A DNA stretch of 64,000 bases from assembly GCF_006175985.1 (NCBI RefSeq), contig NZ_SRSH01000019.1, forward strand, positions 1 to 64,000. The letters run 5' to 3'. Shown here piece by piece: positions 35,698 through 43,194 of this stretch; the first letter of the stretch is position 1; each line of letters begins with the position of its first letter. A program made the position numbers and the translations under genes. The stretch comes from Methylotetracoccus oryzae (GTDB lineage: Bacteria; Pseudomonadota; Gammaproteobacteria; Methylococcales; Methylococcaceae). Below the pieces are notes generated by a model. It made no database searches. It was given only the letters and a program-made list of their open reading frames with translations, and had not been told where the DNA came from.

Positions 35698-36628
35698 CGC
35701 GCAGGTCCCTGCCGGTCAGCTTTAGGAACACATCTTCCAGATTGCTGGAGCGGTAGCTGTAGTGAAGGTCGTCGTACTCGTCCAGCGAGCGCACCAGCGA
35801 CTCCAGATTGCGGCCGTAGAAGAACCAGCTCTCCCCGGCCCGCTCGCGGCGGACCTCCGGGCCGATCGGTGCCGTGGCCAGCCAGCGCTCGCCACCAGCG
35901 CCGTGCACCTCGACCACATGGGATTCGATGCGGTCGCGGATCAGCGCCTGCGGACTCGCATCGGCCAGTATGTGCCCGCCGTCCATCAGGATGATGCGGC
36001 CGCACAGCCGCTCGGCCTCATCCATATAGTGCGTCGTCAGCACGATGGTCAGCCCGTCGCGCCGCAGTTGCCGCAACAGCTGCCAGATGGCCTGACGGAT
36101 CTGCGGGTCGAGCCCGGTCGTCGGCTCATCGAGGATCAGCAGCTCCGGGCGGTTCAGCAGCGCCCGTGCGATCGACAGCCGCCGCTTCATGCCGCCGGAC
36201 AATTGGTTGATCTTGGCTCCGGCCTTGTCCTGCAACGAGGCCAGTTCCAGCAACTCGGGGATGCGGCTGCGAACCTCGGCCGCCGACAGCCCGAAGTAGC
36301 GCGCGTAGACGCGAAGGTTTTCCTCGACCGTGAAGTCCGGGTCCAGGTTGTCGCTCTGCGCAACCACCCCGATCCGCGCCCGCATGGCCCGCGCATCCCG
36401 CGGTACCGTGTGCCCCAGAACCCGCAACTCACCGGCCGTCGGCGGCGTTGCCCCGATCAGCATCTTCATGGTCGTGGTCTTGCCGGCGCCGTTCGGGCCC
36501 AGCACACCGCAGCACTCACCGGCATCGATCGCGAACGAGATCCGGTCGACCACGCGCAGTTTGCCGTAATCCTTGGTCAGACCGTGGGCCTGGATGATGG
36601 GAAGGCTGGATGCACTCACTCGGGACAA
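35690..36628 (-). CDS. ABC transporter ATPase (NodI-like)
   Basis: The 312-residue ATP-binding subunit has an intact Walker A (GPNGAGKTTT), Q-loop (VVAQSDNLD), signature (INQLSGGMKRRLS), Walker B (LLILDEPTTGLD) and switch His (VLTTHYMDEAERL). The C-terminal extension of about 80 residues is typical for NodI/DrrA-like exporters. It is the first gene of a three-gene unit with the permease and hrpA. The intact motifs contrast with the degenerate ABC protein at 7457-9583. Confidence 0.9.
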   Translation of the reverse strand: MSRVSASSLPIIQAHGLTKDYGKLRVVDRISFAIDAGECCGVLGPNGAGKTTTMKMLIGATPPTAGELRVLGHTVPRDARAMRARIGVVAQSDNLDPDFTVEENLRVYARYFGLSAAEVRSRIPELLELASLQDKAGAKINQLSGGMKRRLSIARALLNRPELLILDEPTTGLDPQIRQAIWQLLRQLRRDGLTIVLTTHYMDEAERLCGRIILMDGGHILADASPQALIRDRIESHVVEVHGAGGERWLATAPIGPEVRRERAGESWFFYGRNLESLVRSLDEYDDLHYSYRSSNLEDVFLKLTGRDLRDG

Positions 36629-36762
36629 TCGGTGCGGGCGGGGACCGGGCGAGTCCCGCGATGACGCCGCGAATTATACCGTAAGCGCCTGGGCAGCCCT
36701 GGACACCCCCGATCGAGCGGAGGGCGAACCCCCTCGCTGCAACACAATCGCAACACCGGATC

Positions 36763-36791
36763 TTGACGCTGAGCCCATTTCCCTATTTAAT
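36763..36791 (+). promoter_or_regulatory. Probable sigma-70 promoter of tRNA-Phe
   Basis: TTGACG at 36763-36768 is followed after 17 bases by TTTAAT (36786-36791); TATTTA at 36784 is an alternative -10 with shorter spacing. A GC-rich discriminator follows, and the tRNA begins 15 bases after the -10, as usual for stable-RNA promoters. Confidence 0.6.
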
Positions 36792-36805
36792 GCGCGTTCT
36801 CGCGA

Positions 36806-36881
36806 GGCCAGGTAGCTCAGTCGGTAGAGCAGGGGACTGAAAATCCCCGTGTCGGCGGTTCGATTCCGTCCCTGGCCACCA
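36806..36881 (+). tRNA. tRNA-Phe (GAA)
   Basis: The 76-nt gene folds as a full cloverleaf: acceptor GGCCAGG/CCTGGCC, D arm GCTC/GAGC, anticodon stem GGGGA/TCCCC with loop CTGAAAA (anticodon GAA), T arm GGCGG/CCGTC with loop TTCGATT, and encoded CCA. Its 3' 46 bases are the attachment core of the integrated element and are repeated at 44556-44601. The integration rebuilt an intact gene. Confidence 0.97.
36836..36881. repeat. attL: 46-bp core inside tRNA-Phe
   Basis: Identical to 44556-44601, starting in the anticodon arm (ACTGAAAATCCCC) and ending with the encoded CCA. The bases just outside differ on both sides. It defines the left border of the integrated element. Confidence 0.95.
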
Positions 36882-36926
36882 GTAGATACAAGGGCTTGCA
36901 GCGATGCAGGCCTTTTTCATTTCTGC

Positions 36927-36969
36927 CGGGGTCACGCCGGGGTCACTCTGTGCAGAAATTCGGGGTCAC
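36927..36969. repeat. Three CGGGGTCAC repeats near attL
   Basis: CGGGGTCAC occurs at 36927-36935, 36938-36946 and 36961-36969. The first two are 11 bp apart, one helical turn. The same nonamer with the same 11-bp spacing recurs near attR (44428-44447), so these are probable arm-type binding sites of the integrase or of its accessory factor. Confidence 0.65.
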
Positions 36970-37051
36970 TTGGCGCGCAGTTGCGAAGCACTTCATGGGG
37001 TTCAGCGTGCCTAGACGGCTAAGGTGGAACCGCCTCAGCCAGAATGGCAAA

Positions 37052-37070
37052 GGCCCGCGCGTGGCGGGCC
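37052..37070. terminator. Hairpin downstream of the lipoprotein gene
   Basis: GGCCCGC and GCGGGCC form a perfect 7-bp stem with a 5-nt loop, about 70 bp past the stop of the minus-strand lipoprotein gene. No clear T-run follows, so it may be a weak terminator or an RNA-stabilising hairpin. Confidence 0.35.
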
Positions 37071-37139
37071 AGGGATGAAGGCTTAGGGTAGGCGGGAAGG
37101 CGCTGAAAAGTGAAGCGCCGACTGGCCGTTGTCAGTGCG

Positions 37140-37508
37140 TCACTTGCGGTAGGCCTTCTCTACCGCAGGGTCAATCAGCGGTGTTCCTTCCACCTCATAG
37201 CCGCCGACGCCGCCGATCACGAACCAGAAGCTTTTCTGCATGACGACGGCGTCGACCAGTGCCACGGCGCCCGGCGTCTTCTCGATCGCTACGTCCAGCG
37301 CTTCCTTCATATTCGCAATGCCGACCGGGATGAACAGGATGACGGCCTTCATATCCTCACCCTTCACCCGAGTCGGCGCACGCTTGAAATCCGCCCCCCG
37401 CGTCAAGTCGACGTTCTTCGACGAAATCATCGTGAAATCGCCCAAGCGCTGTGCGCAACCCGACACCAGCGTCGCCGCGACCAGCGCGGCCACCAAACCC
37501 TTACGCAT
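37140..37508 (-). CDS. Small lipoprotein carried by the satellite
   Basis: The 122-residue product has a lipoprotein signal (KGLVAALVAATLVSGCAQ). The mature domain (FTMISSKNVDLTRGADFKRA, then a hydrophobic VILFIPVGIANMKEALDVAI) resembles small uncharacterised lipoproteins carried by phages and gammaproteobacteria. ATG 37508 is selected because GGAG precedes it at good spacing. It lies beyond the terminator that closes the satellite operon, so it has its own promoter, like a moron gene expressed from the integrated state. A role in superinfection exclusion or envelope change is possible but unproven. Confidence 0.75.
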   Translation of the reverse strand: MRKGLVAALVAATLVSGCAQRLGDFTMISSKNVDLTRGADFKRAPTRVKGEDMKAVILFIPVGIANMKEALDVAIEKTPGAVALVDAVVMQKSFWFVIGGVGGYEVEGTPLIDPAVEKAYRK

Positions 37509-37654
37509 CCTTTTCTCCTGCTGTGGTTGAAACGTGCCCACGGCCCGCCTGCCGTCTTTCGAGCATAGCGAGATTACTGCTGTCGGCCTATTCCATTAGC
37601 GGGTGGCGGTGTGTTGCCCAATCCGCGCGCTTGGTCAGCATGCCGGGCAGCAGG

Positions 37655-37681
37655 CAAAAAAACCCGGCGTTGCGGCCGGGT
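37655..37681 (-). terminator. Intrinsic terminator of the satellite operon
   Basis: On the minus strand ACCCGGC, a 6-nt loop and GCCGGGT form a perfect 7-bp stem followed by seven T. It lies 19 bp after the DUF5681 gene stop and separates the main operon from the lipoprotein gene. Confidence 0.9.
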
Positions 37682-37699
37682 CGGTGGGATCGTCTGCGC

Positions 37700-38161
37700 T
37701 CAATCCTCGAAAGCCTCAGGAATGAGCTTGCGATAGACGGCCTCCGCTACTGCCGCCTCGTCGAATTGCTCGGCGACTTCCTCCCGCCGCCGCTCCAGCG
37801 CCTCGATGCGCGTCTGTAACTCGGTGACTTCCACAATCCGCGCCTGACTCGCGAGCGCCGACAGTAGCGTGTGTGCTTCGTCCGGCGTAATCCGGCCGTC
37901 ACCAGCAGCGCGCAGGATCGCGTTTCCCTGTTCGGCAAGGCTACCCGCGAGGTCGAGCGTTACCGGCTCGGTGCGTGCCTTCAGGGGCGGTACAAGACGA
38001 TCCAGACACCAGCGCAACGCTTGAACGTCGCCACCCGTCGCCAGTTCGATCATCTTCGACGCTAGTGCCCCCGCATTGTCCGCCAGCAGCTTCCTGTGCG
38101 GCGACACCTTCGACGGTCGGCCGGAAGGGTTCCCGGATTGGCCTTTCTTCCAGCGCCCCAC
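37700..38161 (-). CDS. DUF5681-domain phage protein
   Basis: The 153-residue product begins GRWKKGQSGNPSGRPSKVSP, the hallmark of DUF5681, a short basic N-terminal module found in phage and island proteins, often beside terminase genes. The rest is helical, with a coiled coil near the C-terminus (LQTRIEALERRREEVAEQFD). It could be a small-terminase-like or packaging-redirecting protein; no catalytic motif is seen. Last gene of the satellite operon, followed by the terminator. Confidence 0.7.
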   Translation of the reverse strand: MGRWKKGQSGNPSGRPSKVSPHRKLLADNAGALASKMIELATGGDVQALRWCLDRLVPPLKARTEPVTLDLAGSLAEQGNAILRAAGDGRITPDEAHTLLSALASQARIVEVTELQTRIEALERRREEVAEQFDEAAVAEAVYRKLIPEAFED

Positions 38162-38178
38162 TGTTTCGCCCTGCCTGA

Positions 38179-38418
38179 TCAGGGCGCGTTGCGGACAATG
38201 TCGGGGTTCGCGGCCAAGAACCGCTTTGCACCAGTGTTCCCGGCATCAGCCAGTTCGAACAGCTTGGCGGTCACTTCGGCGAGACCTTGAGCCCGGCCCC
38301 GCTCAACGGCTTCGGCCAAGCCCGGCGAATCAAGCGGCACCTCCAACACAGTTGCCGCCTGTTCCGGCGTCAAGCGGAGCTTTCCCAGCCGTTCGGCCTC
38401 GGTCACGTCGAGCTTCAT
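38179..38418 (-). CDS. 79-residue satellite protein, unknown
   Basis: The small, probably helical protein (AERLGKLRLTPEQAATVLEV) starts with ATG overlapping the stop of the coiled-coil protein gene (ATGA at 38415-38418) and is followed 17 bp later by the DUF5681 gene. No family is recognised. Its place between a scaffold-like protein and the DUF5681 protein suggests a role in head assembly or packaging interference. Confidence 0.6.
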   Translation of the reverse strand: MKLDVTEAERLGKLRLTPEQAATVLEVPLDSPGLAEAVERGRAQGLAEVTAKLFELADAGNTGAKRFLAANPDIVRNAP

Positions 38419-38972
38419 CGCGGAGCCTCGGTGCGCCCCGCACGCTCCGAGGTGTTGAGCTCCCCAAGGTTCACCACGCCGCTACTGAACAGCCAGTCGA
38501 CAAAATCATGCAGGGTTTCGGTGCCAAGGTGCGGCGAGCCTACGACCCACTTGGCATGCAAAGCCGCACCATCCGCGATCACTTCGAAGGCTTCTCGAAC
38601 TTGGGGCTTAAGGGCCTCGAGCCTTGCCACAAGGCATTCCGCTTCGGCTTCGGCCACGCGCGTCTTATCCCGCCGCGCAGTCTCCGCGCAGTTTCTCTCG
38701 CACGTCTCCAGCGCCTGTAGCTGAATGGTGAGCCCTTCCTTGTCGGTCAGCGCCTTGGCGCGTGCCGTCCGCCAGGCCTCGGCGGCTTCGGGGCTCTCCA
38801 TAGACTCTGCGGCTTGTTCGTCCAGGGCAATCGCGTGCGCCTCGGCTGCGTGAATGGCTTCGCGCTGCGCCGCGATCTTGTCCTTCACGTTCTGTTGCGC
38901 GAGACGGGTCGATTCCAGATCCTCACGGGCGGTTCGAAGTTTCTTGGTCGCCGCCTTCAGTTCGTCGGTCAT
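38415..38972 (-). CDS. Coiled-coil protein next to prohead protease
   Basis: The 185-residue product is almost wholly alpha-helical, with Ala/Glu/Arg-rich heptads (LKAATKKLRTAREDLESTRL to LEALKPQVREAFEVIAD). ATG 38972 is preferred over the frame beginning at 39011 because GAGGAA sits six bases upstream. In phages the gene after a prohead protease often encodes a scaffold. A coiled-coil protein here could be a scaffold or a size-determining factor acting on helper capsids. This is inference from order and composition only. Confidence 0.65.
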   Translation of the reverse strand: MTDELKAATKKLRTAREDLESTRLAQQNVKDKIAAQREAIHAAEAHAIALDEQAAESMESPEAAEAWRTARAKALTDKEGLTIQLQALETCERNCAETARRDKTRVAEAEAECLVARLEALKPQVREAFEVIADGAALHAKWVVGSPHLGTETLHDFVDWLFSSGVVNLGELNTSERAGRTEAPR

Positions 38973-39000
38973 GTTTGGTTCCTCGGTTTTCGGTTTGCGA

Positions 39001-39621
39001 TTAGCGGCCATTGGGGTTCCTTAGTCGGTAGATTTCAGCGGGGTCCAGGGTCTTGCCACTGCGGAACAGGTCAGCACGAGCAGGCTCGCCCCGCCGCTTT
39101 GCGTAAATGTCCCTGGGGCTCAATGTGCGGCCTCGGAACAGGTCGAGGCGCGTGTCGGCGTCTGCGCCGATGGCCACAACGGACACCTCGCGAAGATGCC
39201 CGCTCTCAAGAACTTGGAATGGCCCGGTCAGCGTCCGGCCGTTCACGATTTCGAGCTTCCCGGATGGGACGCTTCGCACGGCGGCCAGGAAAACGCCGAC
39301 GCTCAACTCCCACTTGATACCCGAGTCGGCCCGGTCGGAAATCTCCCGGCCTCCCCCGTCCAGGAACAGCCGGCCGGCGATTTCGAGCGTGCCGTTTCGC
39401 GTCATGGTGTCGATCACGCCAACGACTTGGGCCTGATCGTGGTTGAACAACAGCGGCAGGGGAGAAACAGCCTTCAAGGTCGCCAGGTCAACGACGAAGG
39501 TGCCGTAACCGTTGTCCATCGCCGCCCCGGCATACGCAATGCCACCAAAGGGCCTCTCGTTCGGATTGGTCGCCGGTGCTGCCTGAAAATGCAGCGGTGC
39601 ACATAGAGTCACTGTTTTCAC
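39001..39621 (-). CDS. HK97-family prohead protease
   Basis: The 206-residue product matches caudoviral prohead serine proteases: the catalytic His lies in LPLLFNHDQAQVVG and the Ser in KWELSVGVFLA, followed by the usual TREVSVV-like segment (HLREVSVVAIGADADTRL). Such proteases mature capsids by cutting scaffold and major capsid protein. GTG 39621 follows the upstream TAA directly, with GGGGGAG upstream. No capsid gene accompanies it in this element, which is unusual. It may process helper-phage capsid, or an element-encoded scaffold. Confidence 0.82.
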   Translation of the reverse strand: MKTVTLCAPLHFQAAPATNPNERPFGGIAYAGAAMDNGYGTFVVDLATLKAVSPLPLLFNHDQAQVVGVIDTMTRNGTLEIAGRLFLDGGGREISDRADSGIKWELSVGVFLAAVRSVPSGKLEIVNGRTLTGPFQVLESGHLREVSVVAIGADADTRLDLFRGRTLSPRDIYAKRRGEPARADLFRSGKTLDPAEIYRLRNPNGR

Positions 39622-40209
39622 TTAGTCTCCCCCTTGGGGTGTTGTTGGATGGTTGATCGATCGGGTGTCACTGATCTGTTCTCGCTGTTCGAATTGTTCG
39701 CACATCCGGTGATCGGTGCCCCAAAATCCGGCCGCGCCGGGCGGGAGCTTTCCGACACCGCAGCGCCCAACTGCCGTGTGGGCTTCGTGCGGCATGAAGC
39801 GCCCGCAGTTGCAGCACCGGACCCGTACTGCATCCGTGCCAGAAGCGCGCGATGGAACGCGCTCCTCAGTTTCCCGCGGTTCGCCGACGTCTTCCGGTTT
39901 GCGGGGATACGCCAGTAAGGGGAATATGGTCGCGGCGTCGGGGTAGAGCGCGCGGATGATCTCCAGGCCTTCGGCCTCTGTGGCACCGCTCGCAAAGTCG
40001 ACCTCAACGGTGCGCGCCGGGCAGTGAACGGCGAAGCGCCACCAAAGCACCGGAGTAGCCAGCGCCGCCGCGATGCCGTCTCGCTGCGCCTTGATCCTGG
40101 GAAGCCATCGCCGCAGCGCCTCAGGCTTGCCCCGGTATCCAACCCGTCCATCCGCCAAGAACAGTTGCACGCCATCAGCGGCTGCCTGCTCGATCAGTTG
40201 CGCGCTCAT
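39622..40209 (-). CDS. TubC_N-like protein with C-terminal zinc-ribbon-like motif
   Basis: The 195-residue product has an N-terminal segment (LIEQAAADGVQLFLADGRVG to LPRIKAQRDGIAAAL) like the small TubC N-terminal docking domain, which often occurs beside mobile-element replication proteins. The C-terminal part carries CCNCGRFMPHEAHTAVGRCG, a likely metal-binding ribbon. The ATG overlaps the stop of the ATPase gene (ATGA at 40206-40209). Probably a replication accessory protein; the exact role is unknown. Confidence 0.6.
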   Translation of the reverse strand: MSAQLIEQAAADGVQLFLADGRVGYRGKPEALRRWLPRIKAQRDGIAAALATPVLWWRFAVHCPARTVEVDFASGATEAEGLEIIRALYPDAATIFPLLAYPRKPEDVGEPRETEERVPSRASGTDAVRVRCCNCGRFMPHEAHTAVGRCGVGKLPPGAAGFWGTDHRMCEQFEQREQISDTRSINHPTTPQGGD

Positions 40210-41438
40210 AGGAAACCTTCCTCAAGTTCGGTGGTGTCGATGTCGTTGCCACATACTGGCGGTTCAAATTCCATACTGGCGGATGATTTTTTGTGCGCCT
40301 GTTTGGCAATTGCTCCGCCAGTATGGGAAAAGTGCCCATCCGGGAACGTCCACGATGTCGTTGCGTCTTTACCGAAGCCCCGCTTCCGACTCTCGATCCC
40401 AAGTGATGACTTGGCCCGCTTCAAGGTGTCCAACGTGATGCCCTCGGCCTCTGCCTTCGACACGATGTCGCGCTTCGGCACCGGCCCGCTTTCCAGGATG
40501 CCGGAAAGGAACTCTTCGGCCTCAGCCAGCGCCGCGCCGCGCCCCTCAGGTTGCGAAGCCTCAGCCGCGGCCAGGATCTCGCGTGCCTCGCCCTCGATCG
40601 CCTCGCCCCATTCGGCAACTGACGCAGTCAGGCTCGGATAGCCAGGAACATCGCGCTCCCGCAGGTCGTACCGGAAGCCTCCAGAGTCCGGCCCGATATT
40701 CGACTTCGCCCTACAGAACACACGCCCGCCGCCTTCCTCATCCGGCAGCTTCGCTGCACCAAACACCAGCCGAGCCAGCGCCCCGAAGGCAATGCTCCCG
40801 GTGACTCGCTCGACAGGATCACGGCCCGCGGTGCCCTTCGTGAAGTGCGAAATGCCGACGATCGCCGCCCCGAGCTTCGCGCCCAGATCCACCAGCGGAG
40901 CGAGCCCGCGCCGCACCTCCGCATTCTTGTGCGAGTCGCCAGGCACAGCGGAAACGATCGGATCGACTAACAGCAGCGCCACATCGGAAAGCCGCTCAGC
41001 AGTCGCAGCCAGTAGAGCGCAATCGGTCGCCGGGTCGAACGGACGTGCCCCGCCTCGTTCCTGCACGTCGCCCACGAAGTGAATGCGCGATACATCGGCG
41101 CCAGCGGCCAGAAGCCGCGGAACCAGTGTGTCCCGCGGATCGTCCTCGCCGCTCCAGATCAGAACGTTTCCCGCAGTCGCCGCGCTCCTGTCCGGCCAGC
41201 GCCCAGCGGTTGACACGGTCGCCGCCATGGCCAGCGCCACCGTGGTCTTGCCGGTGCCAGGTGCCCCGGCGATCACATGCAGCTTCCCGCGAGCAAGCCA
41301 TCCCGGCCAAAGCCATCGGATAGGCTCGGGTGTCACGTCTGCCGCACACAGTAGGTTGACGGTCTGGCGGGGTTTCTCGCCGGATTCGCCGCTCTCGACA
41401 GTTCCAGCCCCGGCCGCGAACTCTGCCAGGCTAGGCAT
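40206..41438 (-). CDS. RepA-like RecA-fold ATPase (AAA_25)
   Basis: The 410-residue product has Walker A GAPGTGKTTVALAM, Walker B VALLLVDPIVSAVPGD and a sensor-like segment VGISHFTKGTAGRDPVERV. This is the RepA/RSF1010-type hexameric helicase fold common in satellites and plasmids. The C-terminal part has a winged-helix-like region. ATG 41438 has GAGG upstream and overlaps the 99-residue gene; the longer frame to 41570 is not needed. It is probably the replicative helicase of the element. Confidence 0.82.
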   Translation of the reverse strand: MPSLAEFAAGAGTVESGESGEKPRQTVNLLCAADVTPEPIRWLWPGWLARGKLHVIAGAPGTGKTTVALAMAATVSTAGRWPDRSAATAGNVLIWSGEDDPRDTLVPRLLAAGADVSRIHFVGDVQERGGARPFDPATDCALLAATAERLSDVALLLVDPIVSAVPGDSHKNAEVRRGLAPLVDLGAKLGAAIVGISHFTKGTAGRDPVERVTGSIAFGALARLVFGAAKLPDEEGGGRVFCRAKSNIGPDSGGFRYDLRERDVPGYPSLTASVAEWGEAIEGEAREILAAAEASQPEGRGAALAEAEEFLSGILESGPVPKRDIVSKAEAEGITLDTLKRAKSSLGIESRKRGFGKDATTSWTFPDGHFSHTGGAIAKQAHKKSSASMEFEPPVCGNDIDTTELEEGFL

Positions 41439-41730
41439 ACTCGCCCCTCGGAAACCACGAACCCCCTTCGTGCGCGTGGACCACCTCGCCGATCGCGCCA
41501 GCAGCGGCGAGGGCTTGCGCCAGCCTACGGACAACCGCTTCGTCACGGCTCCACAGCAACCAGCAATCACGGCCAGATAGCTCCGACAGGTCGGGAAGAT
41601 TGTCCGGGTCGTGTAGGTATACGGCAGTGCCGTCAGCGTCCGCGATTCGGCGGCCGATGCGCCAGTCGTGGGTAACGAAAACAGGGGATTGAACGGGAGT
41701 CAGGGGCAGACCGTAGGTGGGCAAGCTCAC
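41431..41730 (-). CDS. 99-residue satellite protein, unknown
   Basis: A small alpha/beta-looking protein (DWRIGRRIADADGTAVYLHD, LSGRDCWLLWSRDEAVVRRL). Its start overlaps the AlpA-like gene stop (ATGA at 41727-41730), and its end overlaps the ATPase start. A conserved slot between AlpA and the helicase suggests a replication-related role; no family is recognised. Confidence 0.6.
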   Translation of the reverse strand: MSLPTYGLPLTPVQSPVFVTHDWRIGRRIADADGTAVYLHDPDNLPDLSELSGRDCWLLWSRDEAVVRRLAQALAAAGAIGEVVHAHEGGSWFPRGEYA

Positions 41731-41954
41731 GCTGCCACCGTTCGGCTCTTAATGAAGGCTTTGAGGTCGCCTGCCCGGTATCTCCTCAGCCGGCCGATCT
41801 TAACGTAGGGCAAGCAATACCGTTTATTGCATGCCCATACACCAAGGGTTCCAGGCTGGACACCAATCAGTTCTGCGGCTACTGCACTATCGAGCAGAGC
41901 GCTATCCGGTATTGCGTCGAGGTCGAGGGGGCGCGAAGAAGATTCGGTAGTCAT
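41727..41954 (-). CDS. AlpA/excisionase-like helix-turn-helix protein
   Basis: The 75-residue DNA-binding protein has an excisionase-type winged helix (LLDSAVAAELIGVQPGTLGV, then YCLPYVKIGRLRRYRAGDLK). Such proteins act as excision directionality factors or as switches that start satellite transcription after helper infection. It heads the overlapping replication-morphogenesis operon. Confidence 0.82.
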   Translation of the reverse strand: MTTESSSRPLDLDAIPDSALLDSAVAAELIGVQPGTLGVWACNKRYCLPYVKIGRLRRYRAGDLKAFIKSRTVAA

Positions 41955-42023
41955 ACGTATCGCCTGATCTGTTTTTGTAGCGATACGTATTAGATTGCAC
42001 GCGCTTCGGCGTGTCGAAGAAAT

Positions 42024-42788
42024 TCATCGTGAAAGTCTACGAAGAAATTCTTGGCGCGAAATCAGCGCCTTATTGACGTCATCTAGGGTTATGTCTTGAT
42101 CAATGGCGATGGTGGCAACGGTCGACACCGCTTTCCTAAGTGAAACGTCGCATGCTTGATGTGACGCGATGCCTAGATCATCGAGGTACGAGATGAATGC
42201 CCGAAGGTATATGGTCTTGGGGTTGTTCCGAGCCTGACGAACAGCGTTGAAAGCAGGTTCGATCGGCAGTTCATCAAAACGGAAAGCTCGGGCCCTTTCA
42301 GCAAGCTCCCCAACAAGAATGTCAATGCTGGGGGCCCATGACCATCCGATAGCCCCTTCGGGGGTTATTGGATCAAGGACATGTTCTCGATTTCCTTCCC
42401 ATCGGCCTTCTGAGCTCGGATTCGCGGCTGCTCGCAGAAGGTTATTGATGGAGAACATTTGGGTCACCACCTGTGGCGGGACGCTGGAGAAAAATTGCTC
42501 AAGACATCGTTGAAGCTCGACCGCCTTTTTAGCGATTTCCTCAGCCTTCCTTTCAGCCCGGTCAGCAGCCTTGCGGAAAGGCATGAAGTCGCGTAACGCG
42601 AGGCTTGCGGCTCTCACCATGCGACGTTTTGTGTTGTCATCGAGCGTGGTGAATGCCTCAGTCAACCGCGGGTCGTTGTTGATCCGCTGTTCAGCGAGGG
42701 TCCCATATTTGCCTGTGCTCTCTAGCTCGCGCCGCTTACGCACGAGCAGGCGCACGAATGCAACGAATCGCCGTTCTTCCCGGTTCAA
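42024..42788 (-). CDS. 254-residue satellite cargo protein, unknown
   Basis: A mostly helical protein with a basic N-terminus (MNREERRFVAFVRLLVRKRR) and an N-terminal coiled coil (DRAERKAEEIAKKAVELQRC); no nuclease, ATPase or membrane motif is evident. The DNA is visibly richer in A and T than the rest of the element, and the gene is not overlapped with its neighbours, so it looks like exchangeable cargo. The slot between integrase and AlpA in satellites often holds anti-phage genes, which makes defence a fair but untested guess. Confidence 0.6.
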   Translation of the reverse strand: MNREERRFVAFVRLLVRKRRELESTGKYGTLAEQRINNDPRLTEAFTTLDDNTKRRMVRAASLALRDFMPFRKAADRAERKAEEIAKKAVELQRCLEQFFSSVPPQVVTQMFSINNLLRAAANPSSEGRWEGNREHVLDPITPEGAIGWSWAPSIDILVGELAERARAFRFDELPIEPAFNAVRQARNNPKTIYLRAFISYLDDLGIASHQACDVSLRKAVSTVATIAIDQDITLDDVNKALISRQEFLRRLSR

Positions 42789-42891
42789 AAGCGCCCCCGA
42801 TGACGAATCCCGAAAGATGGGAAGCCGCCCGGCCGGTTTCGGGTGTCCCGGCTTTCGCCCCGTCGAGCTAGGGCGGCTTGTCTGGGCTGGG

Positions 42892-43122
42892 TCAGTTCAG
42901 GGCGCGTAACTCATCCGAGGCGGTGTGCAGGCCTACCATTGACGGGTCATTGTCGATCAGGTCGAGCCCTTGTCGCGCCAATGCGTCGACGGCAAGGCTG
43001 AGCATGCGCGAACGGTTACCCTCCGCGCCTTGGCCTTCGTGACTCAATGTCTGGATGGCCCCGAGAATGCGCGCCAGCGCCTCCAGGGTGTCGCTGTCGG
43101 TGGTAATGTCGTGAGTAGCCAT
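42892..43122 (-). CDS. 76-residue satellite protein, unknown
   Basis: A small acidic, probably helical protein (DTLEALARILGAIQTLSHEG). A purine-rich AGGTGA lies just before the start. It stands between the integrase and the 254-residue cargo gene. No family recognised. Confidence 0.5.
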   Translation of the reverse strand: MATHDITTDSDTLEALARILGAIQTLSHEGQGAEGNRSRMLSLAVDALARQGLDLIDNDPSMVGLHTASDELRALN

Positions 43123-43194
43123 GATGTCACCTCGTATCAGGTGGGTTGTGGTTAGGGTCGGCTCGACGTGGCTGCGTCGTGTCGGCCCGCTTTC

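Noticed and set aside
42024-42788. Assignment of the 254-residue satellite protein as a toxin or nuclease
   Set aside because: No catalytic motif or partner gene supports it, so it is left as unknown cargo.
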